Shown piece after piece: positions 48,382 to 58,517 of a stretch of DNA of 64,000 nucleotides. Source of the stretch: Flammulina velutipes (Eukaryota; Basidiomycota; Agaricomycetes; Agaricales; Physalacriaceae). The notes under the pieces were generated by a model. That model did no database searches. It was not told the origin of the DNA and saw nothing but the letters and a program-made list of their open reading frames with translations. The first letter of the stretch is position 1, and each line of letters opens with the position of its first letter. The translations under genes were made by a program, and so were the position numbers. The stretch covers positions 744,001 to 808,000 of the forward strand of contig CM022372.1 in NCBI GenBank assembly GCA_011800155.1, written 5' to 3'.

Positions 48382-48500
48382 GGGCGATACAATCTGACAC
48401 CCGGAACATACAACACGACACGGCAACTAGGCGATATGACACGATGACTTGGACGATACGAAACCATGGGCGATACAGCACGACGACTCGACGATCCGAC
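48382..48500 (+). repeat. Degenerate GCGATAC-type repeats inside the element
   Basis: Six or so imperfect units of the form (G/A)CGATAC/T followed by A/C-rich sequence occur in 119 bases (GCGATACAA, GCGATATGA, ACGATGACT, ACGATACGA, GCGATACAG, ACGATCCGA). Spacing is about 15-30 bases. Confidence 0.45.
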
Positions 48501-49211
48501 CCTTCAATTGCCCGCACGACACCAGCCCATTCTACCACCAGGATGCGCTCTTAGATATAAAACTTCAATGTTTCATGCAGGTTGCTTGTGATACGGTATG
48601 TGGCCTTCTTACCTCCTACCTATCATTTACTCTCTCCTAGATATTCATCGTGTCGCACGCTTTTGTCATCAACATCGAGCGCGGAAATGGCTCCTACTCG
48701 TCATGGATCATCTAGATTTTCCGCCAGTGCCCGAACGACAAGATGGGCACAACAATTCATTAGCGACTTGCCGAGGACAGCAACCAGCAGAACTCGCGTC
48801 CAGCGAGTGTTGCCTCCATGTAACATCACCGCCGGCGTAAGGAAAATTTGTCCACATTTTGCAGTCCAATCTAACTCTGACCCATAGTAGCACGCAGTCG
48901 ACAACTTGAGGCGATAAGCGGTGGGAGAAGAACTGTTGTAGTTGCTAGCTGTCTTGTCTAGCTGTTATATTACAGTCTGAATATACATGATTTATCCTCG
49001 TCTAAAACGGTCTAATAATGTATAAAACCACGCCTCTCGAACGTGTCTAACCGGTGAATATGACGGGTCTAACGATGGTATATGATGGTCTAATCACGCT
49101 ATAATTTTAGACCAGCGAAGTGTAAAATTATCGGGGTCTAGTGTAAGATTAGACGGGGGAAAATGGTCTAAAATGGTCTAAATGGTATAATATTAGACCG
49201 TTTTAGACCGT

Positions 49212-49237
49212 TTAGACATTTGTTAACTTGCTGATGT
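49212..49237 (-). repeat. Right terminal inverted repeat
   Basis: The reverse complement of these 26 bases begins ACATCAGCAA and ends GTCTAA, pairing with the left end at 47866-47891. Confidence 0.75.
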
Positions 49238-49661
49238 TATTCCAGAATTGCTCCACCTTTTAGATGAGACGAGTCAGCTTCCATGCCAGCAGGTTTTCAC
49301 GATGCCACATTTTATGGGACTTGCCGAATCAACCATGTTCATATCATTCTTTCAGAATTCAAACGTCCTGTTGGTTTGAGTTGACATGATTCAACGTTGA
49401 AAGTTGGAATATGATTATGTAAGAGCATGATGCCAACTTACAAGATTGAAGAATGGCGATCGTATACTGAGAATTCGATACCACTGGTACGAAATCAATC
49501 CGACTGGGAAAGTCTTGCACTACGAAGCCTTTTGCTGGTGGTACATATGAAATGTGGATTCGAATGCCTATCAAACCCGTTCCGATGGACAGACCTGCAA
49601 AGGTCGAATAAAAATTAGATAGAATAGCTATACTTTTCAAGTAGCAACAGGGGCGCTCTGG

Positions 49662-51903
49662 TCATGCATCCGTGATACACCCCATACTCGCGTCCTCCAC
49701 GTTCTTAATATACTTGAACAGCGTACCCTGCGTCACCTTGAGTGGCGGTGGCACCCATCCCTTCCTCCTCTGCTCCATCACCTCCTCCGTCACATGCAGC
49801 TCAATCGAATTCTTCACCGCATCAACAGAAATCACATCGCCATCCTCCACAAACGCAATGGGCCCACCGACTTGCGCCTCGGGAACGACGTGCCCGATGC
49901 AGAACCCATGAGAACTCCGGAATGTCTCAATACGATGTCATGCGGAGGAGCTAAGCTGACTCACCCGCCACTGAACCGTCCATCGGTCAAACACGCCACA
50001 TCGAGACCCAGACCCGCGCCCATGATCAGACTTGTGGGTTTGAGCATCTCCGGCATACCTTTCGAAGACAATCAACGTCGTGGGAGACAGAGAAGAACGG
50101 AAAGACTCACCTGGTCCACCCTTGGGACCTAGATAGCGCAGGATGACGACGGTCTTCTCTCCCTTCTTGATCGATCCAGTCTCGACGGCCTTGACCATGT
50201 CAGCTTCCGAGTTGAAAACTCGCGCTTTGCCGGTAAATCCAAGCCCTTCTTTCCCAGTAATCTTCGCCACCGCGCCACCAGGTGCCAGGTTTCCCTTCAG
50301 TATGCGCAAATGGCCGGTGGCTTTGATAGGCTGTTCGAGAGGCCTGATAACGTCTTGGCTGGACATGCTCAGCTCGCCGTATTTGTGCACCCAGCGATCC
50401 AAGTTCTCTCCGAGGGTGTTTCCTGTGACGGTCATGATATTACCGTCAATCAATTTGTTCACCAGTAGGTAGTGTAAGATTTCTATGACTGGTGTCAAGG
50501 GCGGAAGCAATGATAGAAGGAGTTCTTACTGGGTATACCACCCAACTTGTAGACGTCCTCCATAACATACTTGCCGCTAGGCTTGATATCTGCGATGAAG
50601 GGTGTACGGTCGGAGACATTCTGGAAGTCATCGATGGTAAGTTTGATTCCTACGGAGTGTGCGATGGCGATGAGATGTAGCACGGCATTGGTCGAACCAC
50701 CAAGAATCATGGTGAGGACCTGCAGGGCGCGTCAGAAAAAGGTCGATACTTTGGGAATGCTCCATACCATCGCGTTTTCGAAGGCAGCGCGTGTCATAAT
50801 GTCCCGCGGAAGTATGTTCTTTGAGATAAGATTATACATCACAGGTCCGACGGAAGCACATTCGTCGAGTTTTTCTTGCGATTGGGCTGGGAACGAGGAC
50901 GAGCCAGGGAGTGACATGCCCATTGCTTCCGCCGCACTGGCCATGGTATTGGCGGTGTACATCTGTAGAAAAGGATTAACGGAAGAAGAGACGTTGTACA
51001 GGATAGCTTACTCCTCCACAAGCACCTGGTCCAGGACACGCGTGTCGAACGGTATTATAACGTGTCTTCTCGGCTGATTCTGTCCGTCCATCTTGCAAAT
51101 ACTGTCCATACGATTGGAATGCAGAAACGATATCCAATTGAGGAGCGCCTTCGCATGATCCTGCACGAATTGTCCCGCCGTAGAGCATGATGCCAGGCCG
51201 GTTGAGGCGCCCCACTAAACATTGTTATGGTTATGAAAAATACGACCTGGCCTAAAAGAGACACTAACAGGCCATCAAAACACCTGGCATGTTCTTGTCG
51301 CAGCCGGGAATGGTGACCATCGCATCGAGATGGTGCCCGCCAGCCGCGGTCTCAACCTGGTCCGCGATGAGATCGCGTGACTGGAGCGAGTAAGACATTC
51401 CAGCGGTGCCCATGCTAATCCCATCACTAACGCCGACAGTCCCGAACTGGTAGCCAATAAGACCGGCGTCTGTCAGTGACTTTTTTACCATCTGTCCAAG
51501 CCCGAGGATGTGGCGATTGCATCTGCGAAAATATGAGAAGGAAAAAGTACGAGCAAGACGCGTTCGTACGGATTGCCTTCGTACCTATCAGAGGCCAGGA
51601 ATTAGTGACCGTATTTAATACACTGCGCGCGCGACGTACCACACACTGGCCACACCAACCATAGCCTTGTTAAAGTCCTCGTCAGTCGTAATACCGTCCG
51701 TCGCGTACAGCATAGCCTGGCACAGACAAAATTGTTATTATGAGTCAAAATTTCAGAATGTGTCAAACCTGGCTGGCGCCTTGGTCCTTTGGCTGCGTCA
51801 CCAGACGACTATAGCGGTTCATTACGGGCTGTTCGCGACATGTTGACGCGGTGAAAAACGTTCGGCATCGCGTCGGACGACGAGCAGATGGTCGGAGCAG
51901 CAT
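49662..51903 (-). CDS. ILV3: Dihydroxy-acid dehydratase, mitochondrial (Ilv3)
   Basis: This Fe-S enzyme carries out the third common step of valine, leucine and isoleucine synthesis in mitochondria. The start at 51903 gives [17 protein letters not shown], an arginine-rich targeting sequence. After it come [20 protein letters not shown] and [20 protein letters not shown]. The cluster cysteines are visible in [20 protein letters not shown] and [18 protein letters not shown]. Further conserved blocks are [15 protein letters not shown] [76 protein letters not shown] and [21 protein letters not shown]. The C-terminus ends [10 protein letters not shown] at 49662. About ten introns of 45-60 bases. 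Length is about 600 residues, as in yeast Ilv3. All catalytic motifs appear intact. Confidence 0.95.
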
Positions 51904-52769
51904 TGCAAGCAGAACGGCGGAGTTTCAACCGATCGACTAAATGGAGTCGTTAATTACCTAATATTGTTTGTAACGTAATTTGACTTTCTCGGAATCACCT
52001 CGAGGCTCCGACCTTCCCAAAAAGGGTTTTGAGCGTGTCGAAGAGATACCACAAAGGAAAAGGACGTGAAAAAAAAAAGTGCGGCTTCCGGGGTTTCGAT
52101 CGTCCATTGCTCTGTCAATGTCTTGTGTCCCCGTGGAAGATGATCCTTCCGCGAACTCGATTGAATCCACGGCAGAGGTTGTAAAAACCTCCACGGCTCA
52201 GGAATATAAAGTTGCCTTTTAGCGTACCACAGTTTAGGATCACTATGCCCATTTACGGTCAGATAACTCAGGGGAGGCTCGCCCCAAAAAGCCGATCATG
52301 TTTCGTTCCGAAAGCCCTAGCTTTTTAGCAGCTTTAGACTGACATTGGACGTCCTTTAGATTCTGACAGTGTCAGAAAATCCCAAAAATGAGGCGGATTG
52401 ATGCGGAGAGAACTGTGTCACAAATACCAATTTGTGATTCAAATTATGGGATCGAAGAGAGACTTGCTAACCCCCTTTTTACCGCATTCTGCCATCCTCC
52501 TCCACTCGAACCGTCGATGCGGACTCCAGAACGGAGGTAAACGCTGTGCAGAGCCGTAGGGGATTGTCAGTTTGTGTTCACTTTGTGCCTTTTATTCCTC
52601 CGCAACGATCGTCTGCCTCCACAGCGACGGCACTTATATATTTGAGAGCTGGATGGACTTTATATTTCGCTATCCCGCCTTTTTTACTTTGACCCCTCCG
52701 CGTCCCCGACGTCCGCTTAGCGTTTACTCCAATCCGCGTTGCGCAGGTGCTATCTATTGACGGACAATA
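51904..52769. other. Divergent intergenic region, ILV3 / Zn2Cys6 gene
   Basis: This 866-base spacer carries both promoters. Poly-A at 52070-52078 and pyrimidine-rich leader sequence before 52770 are visible. No coding exon or RNA gene is supported. Confidence 0.35.
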
Positions 52770-54254
52770 ATGAACAGACAACCCTACGACGACGACGATG
52801 AACCTCGGAGGAGCTCCTTACCGCAAAGCCTTCGGCCACTCCTTCTCAACACCGCGCGCGACAGCTCAACCAGGACGACGATACCGACAGCGGAGGACGA
52901 TGAAGATGTCCGGGAGGCTGATCTCCAACCCTCGCCAATTCCATCACCATCCGTTTACGGTCACATTCCTTCGTTGACTACGTCAATGTATCACCACGAA
53001 AGACGACGCGGCTTGCTGCCTTACGCCACTTACGATACACCTGCGCCACTTCTACCAGAGCTGGACCCGCCTTCTCAAAGTCGACACGGCGGCGCGGGAC
53101 CTTCTTCCATTTACCATGGTCATGTAGCCGCGGAATACCATCCAAGAGCTCATCCCTATTATCCGCCCTCTGAGCCTGCATACGACTGGCAAGAAGGTGA
53201 GGCGGGCTCGTCCTCGACGCCATACACGCCCCACTACGATCCAAGAGGCGCCAGACTCGCCCGTCCCGGACATGTCCCTCCGGGCCTCTCTCGCTCGGCC
53301 TACTCCTACGACGACACCCCGCTGCCCGCGCACAGAAGAGAGACGGTACCATATCCCCAGCAGAATTACCGTGCGTCTCCTATATCTTTTTTGCCTTCTT
53401 TCAGGGACTTACGCCACACTGATAATAGACGCATCCTATAGTGGTCGGCACGACCAACCGTATCCGTCCTCCTCCCTTCCCCCCATCTCCGCTCCAGAAA
53501 GGACGAGTGGGTACTACAGCGACCAGCCACGTTTAATGCAGAGAGACGAGCAGATTGAATACGCCAGACTTCCGTCTATAGTTCCCCCAAGCGTGCGCTC
53601 TTGGTCAACACAAGAGGTCGATCAGTGGGCAGTAGACGAGCGCATGCCGTCTTCGCCTGACGACGACAGAGACGACGACGAGTACAAACCCTCGGGAGCG
53701 TCAAATAGACGAAGGCGTGCCGCCCCTGCGTCAGATCAAAACCCGAAGCCAGCGAAGATCCAAAAAGTGGCGATAGCGTGCAATTTCTGTCGAGGTAAGT
53801 CGAATCACGTTCAGAACAAGAACCCCCTTGCTGAACATCTTCACAAGGTCGAAAACTCAAATGCGACGGCGCGAGACCGGCGTGTTTCAATTGCAGAGGG
53901 CGTCCGAACCAAGATGTGTGCGTCTACGCGACGGAACAGAAACGTAGAGGAAAGGGTAAGGAACCTAAACGGAGGGTAGGGTCAGCTCAGAGAGGGAGAG
54001 GACAGAGGGGGTCAGAGTCGTTACCGCGCAGCAGCGTGTCGATGGACGTTGAATCGCGCCCATTGGAGCCTCTTTTACGACTGGCTCCGACGACAATGTC
54101 GCCCTCGGAGCCATCCTCACCTCCGTCACACAGGCAGCCATCATCTTCGCGGTACCTTGATAATGATTCGCCACGCGGACGTTCGGCCCATCGGAATACA
54201 AGAGCGATTCCGTCTCCGCCAGACAAGGACAAGTCTCCGAAGAGAGAGTACTAA
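52770..54254 (+). CDS. Zn2Cys6 transcription-factor-type protein
   Basis: The start gives MNRQPYDDDDEPRRSSLPQS. A 58-base intron near 53371-53428 joins QQNYH to ASYSGRHDQPYP. A phase-1 intron at 53795-53847 splits the DNA-binding cluster. After splicing, the cluster is ACNFCRGRKLKCDGARPACF, with NCRGRPNQDVCVY. All six zinc-binding cysteines are present in the order CxxC, C, C, CxxC-type spacing. A basic region follows (EQKRRGKGKEPKRRVG) with a serine/proline tail ending DKSPKREY. Total is about 450 residues. The cluster lies in the second half, not at the N-terminus as is common in ascomycete members, and no fungal-specific TF middle-homology domain is seen. The cluster sequence and its intron position match the two clusters of the next gene, so these share origin. 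Confidence 0.82.
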
Positions 54255-54742
54255 GGTCGTTCAGATTCCTGTCGTCCGCTGCTGCAAACATCGTCGGAGT
54301 GGTTTCCCCATAATGCGTCGCCCCTGGTCGGCTTTTTTCCTTGATAGATCCTCCAGATTTCTTCTTTACGTACCCGTTGCCATCCGCTCATTTTCTGCGC
54401 GGATTATTATATGTGTACTCCGCACTCCGGACGCATACGTTCCCACGATAATACTCTTCGATTATTAGTTCACCTGTTATCCTAGTCCCCGTAGTTTTAT
54501 TTAGAATGTTGTAATCGTGTAGTCTGCAGAGGCAGACGTTGTATCCATTATTTTTGAACGACAAGCGGGAACGGAATGGAGACAAAAGAAAGTTTGAACC
54601 TCGGATTGATCTGATTGGTTCGGTTCAGATCAGAGTTTGCAAAATCACCGCGTCCTGTTGCGGGAGACTGACCTAGACACAGACTTGTTACTGAGATCGA
54701 CTGACCGACACCGTCGAGCACGACGAGGACGACTCTTGCTCG
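54255..54742. other. Intergenic region
   Basis: These 488 bases lie between the Zn2Cys6 gene and the septin fusion gene. The sequence is A/T-rich around 54400-54560. No exon is supported, so I keep the two genes separate. Confidence 0.4.
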
Positions 54743-57536
54743 ATGATGCCTGGACGACACGACGGCGACGGCGACCGAGCGCCCAACTACAACATTGCGT
54801 TCACCAAGCGCGGCAACGGGCACGGCGGCAGCAGCCACAGTCATTTAGTCGGATCTGAGCTCAGTGTTTCCGGTACGCGGTCTTTGTGTCTTCCCACCAT
54901 ATCACACAGCGAGCTGAATGCCTTGCGCACGAGCAGACAATGCGCTATCAGAGTTTACGGTGCTCGTCGCTGGGTGCCGCGGAGGTGAGATGCATTTACC
55001 CCGCTTTATTGTCTGCGCCCAGCTGAACGCTTCGGATCAGGCAAAACGTCGTTCCTCCGCCTCCTGCTCGACACCAGCAACGTATCGCCCAACGTGCCAC
55101 CCGACGACATCGTATCCGTCGCCAAATTCGTTCAGGGGTGCAGCAGCCATACTACGCATATACGCACGGCCTCTATCGACGTGGACATCGATTTGGACGG
55201 GCCTGGCAGCTACCAGCGGCTCGGATTGAATCTCATAGATACGCCTGCGCTGGACTATCAGGACGAGCGGGCAGCGGAGAGGGTCGTTTCCGACATTATG
55301 CATCTAGTCGAGGCGCGCTTCGTCGACACCATGGAGGATGTAAGCTCACTATTTCTTCGCGTCGTTGGCACTCTGACGGACCCCCGCATGCAGCCCAGAA
55401 AGATACACGGCGCTGGAGGATTCGTTCACTTGTGAGTTCCGCAGCCCCGCCTCTTCCGCTTTCGTGCGCCGACGCCACATCCCGATTAGATGTCTTTATT
55501 TTCTTGACCCGGACCAGATCGCCCCGCCTCGCATTCCAGCTTCGGCTGCACCGACTCTCGCTCGGGTCCGGGGCAACAGCTTCTCCCAGTCCGCTCAGGA
55601 GCTGGATCCATCATCGCCTCATAATCCGCTATTCAATCGTCCGACCCTGCCTCTAGGCGATGTCAACGCCATCCGAAGACTGTCCACAAAGTGTAACGTT
55701 CTCCCTGTTATCGCAAAAGCCGACACCCTTTCCAACGACAGGCTCGCCGCAGTCAAGATTGCTGTCCGTCGTGACCTCGCCGAGGGTGGCATAGGATTCG
55801 GTATATTCGACGACCCTGTACACCGTAGCCAGGCAGAGGTCTTGCTCAAGAATGGAGACTACCGAAACGGGTCGTCCTCAGCCGTCAATTCTCCTCCCAC
55901 TTCTCCCGTCTCCCCCGCTCCCAGGTTGCCATATGCCCTCATATCACCCGACGCGTACTCTCACAGCGACGGCGTTCTCAGGTCAACCCCTTCACGGCAG
56001 CAACTCATAAATCAATACACTCCTTTGTATTCGTCCCCACCTTCCAAACTCGTCCCCGGCGTGTACACTCGTTCATTCCGCTGGGGTGTCCTGGATGTCC
56101 TAGATCCGGGCCACTGCGACTTTCTGCCCCTCCGAAATGCTATATTCCATCACATGAATGTACGAACCGTCTTGGTGCCTTCATCTGGTTCCATGCTGAT
56201 TCTTCTGTCTAGACTTTGCAAACATATACAAGGGACTATTTGTTCACCAGGTTCCAACAGGAATATACTGAGCGTCTCCCACCACGCCCGAGCTTATCTT
56301 CCGTCCATCTACCAGGTCCTCCTCCCGGCGCTTTATCCACTCGCCCGGTCCTCGCTATAGATACGGCCGGCCCTCACTCTACAATCAACCGAAACCAATC
56401 AGTTCCTGTCTCGAGAGAGATGTCCGCGGGACGAGACTTGCATTCCGTGTCCATAGGCAGACCACTGTCAGATATTTCTGTCAGTGCATCCACTAAAGGC
56501 CTTCCCAGTATGTTATCTTCCACCCTATCCAGAGATTCCCCTGATCAAGCTAAAGAAGCGAAGCAACGGGCAAAAAAGATCCCCGTTGCGTGCAACTTCT
56601 GTCGATGTACGTCTTCCCTTATTTTGAGGGGACCTTACGAAATGAATACTCACGTTTGTTATTCCTTCTTAGCCCGAAAACTCAAATGTGATGGTGGCCG
56701 TCCGGCGTGCAGCCAATGCGTGAAACGGCAGAACGCATGTGATTATATGGCGCAGAGCAAGCGAAGAGGAGGTTTGCGAACGCAGAGTGATAGTGACAGT
56801 GGGGAGGACGACCAGAACGAGACTACGCCCATCTCGGAGGCACCGTCGCATTCTCACTCGTACCACCATCCACGGCGTGCGTCGAATGCAGGACGAATGA
56901 CGCCAATGCCGATAAACCTTTCTGCTGGCGAGGCATCGACCTCCTCTAGCCATTCGCGCTCGCTCTTCCGTGATAACGAATTACCACACATCGCTACGCT
57001 CGCACTACCTGAGCGAGCGCCCCCCACTCCACTTCCCATGTCCGCTCCCCCTCTTCCCCCATTACGTTCACCCGAACAACCTACACGAAAACGTGCGCTG
57101 ACAGCACCAGGTGGCAAGAATGGCCGCCACCCATCCACCTCTGGGCCCAAAGTAGTGGCGTGCAACTTCTGTCGAGGTATGCACTCCGTCTTACCATCCC
57201 CAACATCACATCACTGATAGTTCCTTCCATTCAGCGCGGAAAACAAAATGCGATGGTGCGCATCCGGCGTGTTCGAGCTGTGTGCGACGGAGTTTGGCGT
57301 GCAACTATGTGAATGATCGGGACAACAACAACAATGGGGGAGATTCTGGGGGGAAGAAGTCGGGCAAGCGGACGTCTACTTCTGCGCGGCCGTCACCGCC
57401 TACCCCGCCGTCTTCGCAGATGGCTAGTGCTGGGGAGGATAGAGATGATGATAGGTATTTGGATGAGTATGAGATGAAAAGGGGGGTCGAACACGCTGAT
57501 ATGCGACCTTCGAAGCGGATGAGGATGGATAGGTGA
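54743..57536 (+). CDS. Septin-type GTPase fused to two Zn2Cys6 DNA-binding clusters
   Basis: Eight exons (54743-54872, 54937-54984, 55041-55339, 55394-55431, 55490-56159, 56213-56606, 56673-57176, 57235-57536) keep one frame and give 794 residues. The septin-type G domain covers about residues 45-400. Its P-loop is LVAGCRGGKTSFLRLLLDTS, G3 is NLIDTPALDYQDE (Ala where septins have Gly), and VHLCLYFLDPDQI follows. G4 is VLPVIAKADTLSNDRLAAVK, followed by a disordered insert. The septin C-terminal block is RSFRWGVLDVLDPGHCDFLP with TRDYLFTRFQQEYTERL. Without a stop the frame continues through a serine/proline linker into cluster 1 (VACNFCRSRKLKCDGGRPAC) and cluster 2 (VACNFCRARKTKCDGAHPAC). The tail carries Lys/Arg-rich NLS-like ends (KRMRMDR). 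Septins polymerise at the cortex, while Zn2Cys6 proteins bind DNA in the nucleus. The combined role is unknown. Confidence 0.82.
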
Positions 57537-58517
57537 GTGCGACTCGGAGGCGTGCTTTCTCCTTAGGTGTCCACTGTATACCCAAGGCGTTGTAGATTAT
57601 CAGTTTACCTTCATGCTTTCCCCCCTCTTTTTTTTTCGTTCATGTTGTTTTTTACATAGGGTTGGGTCGGACATCTAGCAGTCATGACCTAGTGCATGGG
57701 ACTGTATAGCTGTATTTTGTTTTCGTGTAAAGGAAGTTATACATAGTTGATTTCTTATGGACTGTTTAGTGTGGGGTGGCGGTATGAACCATAAACTGGG
57801 CGTAATCTCTTCCCGTTTTACATAGATTCGAGTTGAAGTCGAGTTGGGAGCTTGTAACGCGTCTTGAAAGTCTATGAGACTGTCAAATATATATTTGTCA
57901 CATTTTGAGCACCTTGATTGTTTCTTTTCCTGTGGATGCGCAAGGAGAACGAGCGATAGGTGTGGCGCTGACAGAAGCTGTGACCAACTGTGATGTGTGA
58001 CCTTTTCAGACATCGTCCAGCTACTACTGGGTACAGCTGCTTGCGCATGAACAAGAAAATTAATACGAGTCCTCCAAATGTGCTATACATGTTGTACCTG
58101 TCGGTAACGAACGCTCCCAGATTTTTAAGAGCCATCAATAGGTCGATTCGTTCACTAAAAGATCACTTCGACTCGAACTCACCTCCATATATAAACTACA
58201 GATTACACACCGTTATAGAGAAGCTGTTATATGTCAAACGAGGAAAGTTCACAGCCAGTACTGGAGATTAATCCTAAACCAATGAGTGCGAGAGCGTGGT
58301 CACCGATATTATGCCGGCCGGGCAATATTGATAGTTACCCTGTTCATTTGTCTTTCAACTTTGAAGTCACTTTGACCAGTGAGCTTCAAAGGCCCCTTTG
58401 CGATATCAGAGTCAAGTACTCCAAGGCGCCTCACTCTTTCCTTTCCTTGATTTTTTCCTCCATCTCTCTTTGCCACTGGTTCTTTGGTTTCCTATTCCCC
58501 CCATCTTCTTTGCAACC
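57537..58517. other. Intergenic region
   Basis: These 981 bases lie between the septin fusion and the second septin-like gene. Poly-T at about 57628-57637 may be 3' end sequence of the fusion gene. Overlap of GTGAGT with the stop at 57534-57536 leaves open an extra short 3' exon. No other exon is supported. Confidence 0.4.

Larger units (their letters stand above)
47866..49237. mobile_element. Non-autonomous DNA-transposon-like element with terminal inverted repeats
   Basis: The element starts ACATCAGCAA and ends with its near-perfect reverse complement: 24 of 26 terminal bases match. Just inside both ends are about twenty copies of the motif GGTCTAAA or its reverse complement, in both orientations. 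Such subterminal repeat arrays are typical of transposase-binding regions in hAT- and Mutator-like elements. The flanks TATTG and TATTC agree in four of five bases, which may be a degenerate target-site duplication, but this is weak. The interior has only short open frames and no transposase motif, so it must depend on an enzyme encoded elsewhere. A degenerate GCGATAC repeat lies in the middle. The superfamily cannot be assigned from this sequence. Confidence 0.7.
47577..49661. other. Intergenic region holding a TIR element
   Basis: This 2.1-kb convergent gap lies between the MFS transporter (plus) and ILV3 (minus). It contains the 1372-base repeat-bounded element at 47866-49237. Outside that element I see no supported feature. 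Confidence 0.5.

Noticed and set aside
47866..49237. Reading the TIR element as a CRISPR array or a telomere-like repeat
   Set aside because: The motif copies are irregular, in both orientations and bounded by inverted termini, which fits a DNA transposon and not a spacer array.
51904..52769. Possible tRNA around 52090-52190
   Set aside because: A GGTTTCGATCG-like segment is present, but no A-box, acceptor stem or anticodon arm could be built.
53795..54743. Joining the upstream Zn2Cys6 gene to the septin fusion as one three-cluster gene
   Set aside because: There is an in-frame stop at 54252-54254, a 488-base A/T-rich gap, and a separate good start at 54743. No splice bridging them was evident.
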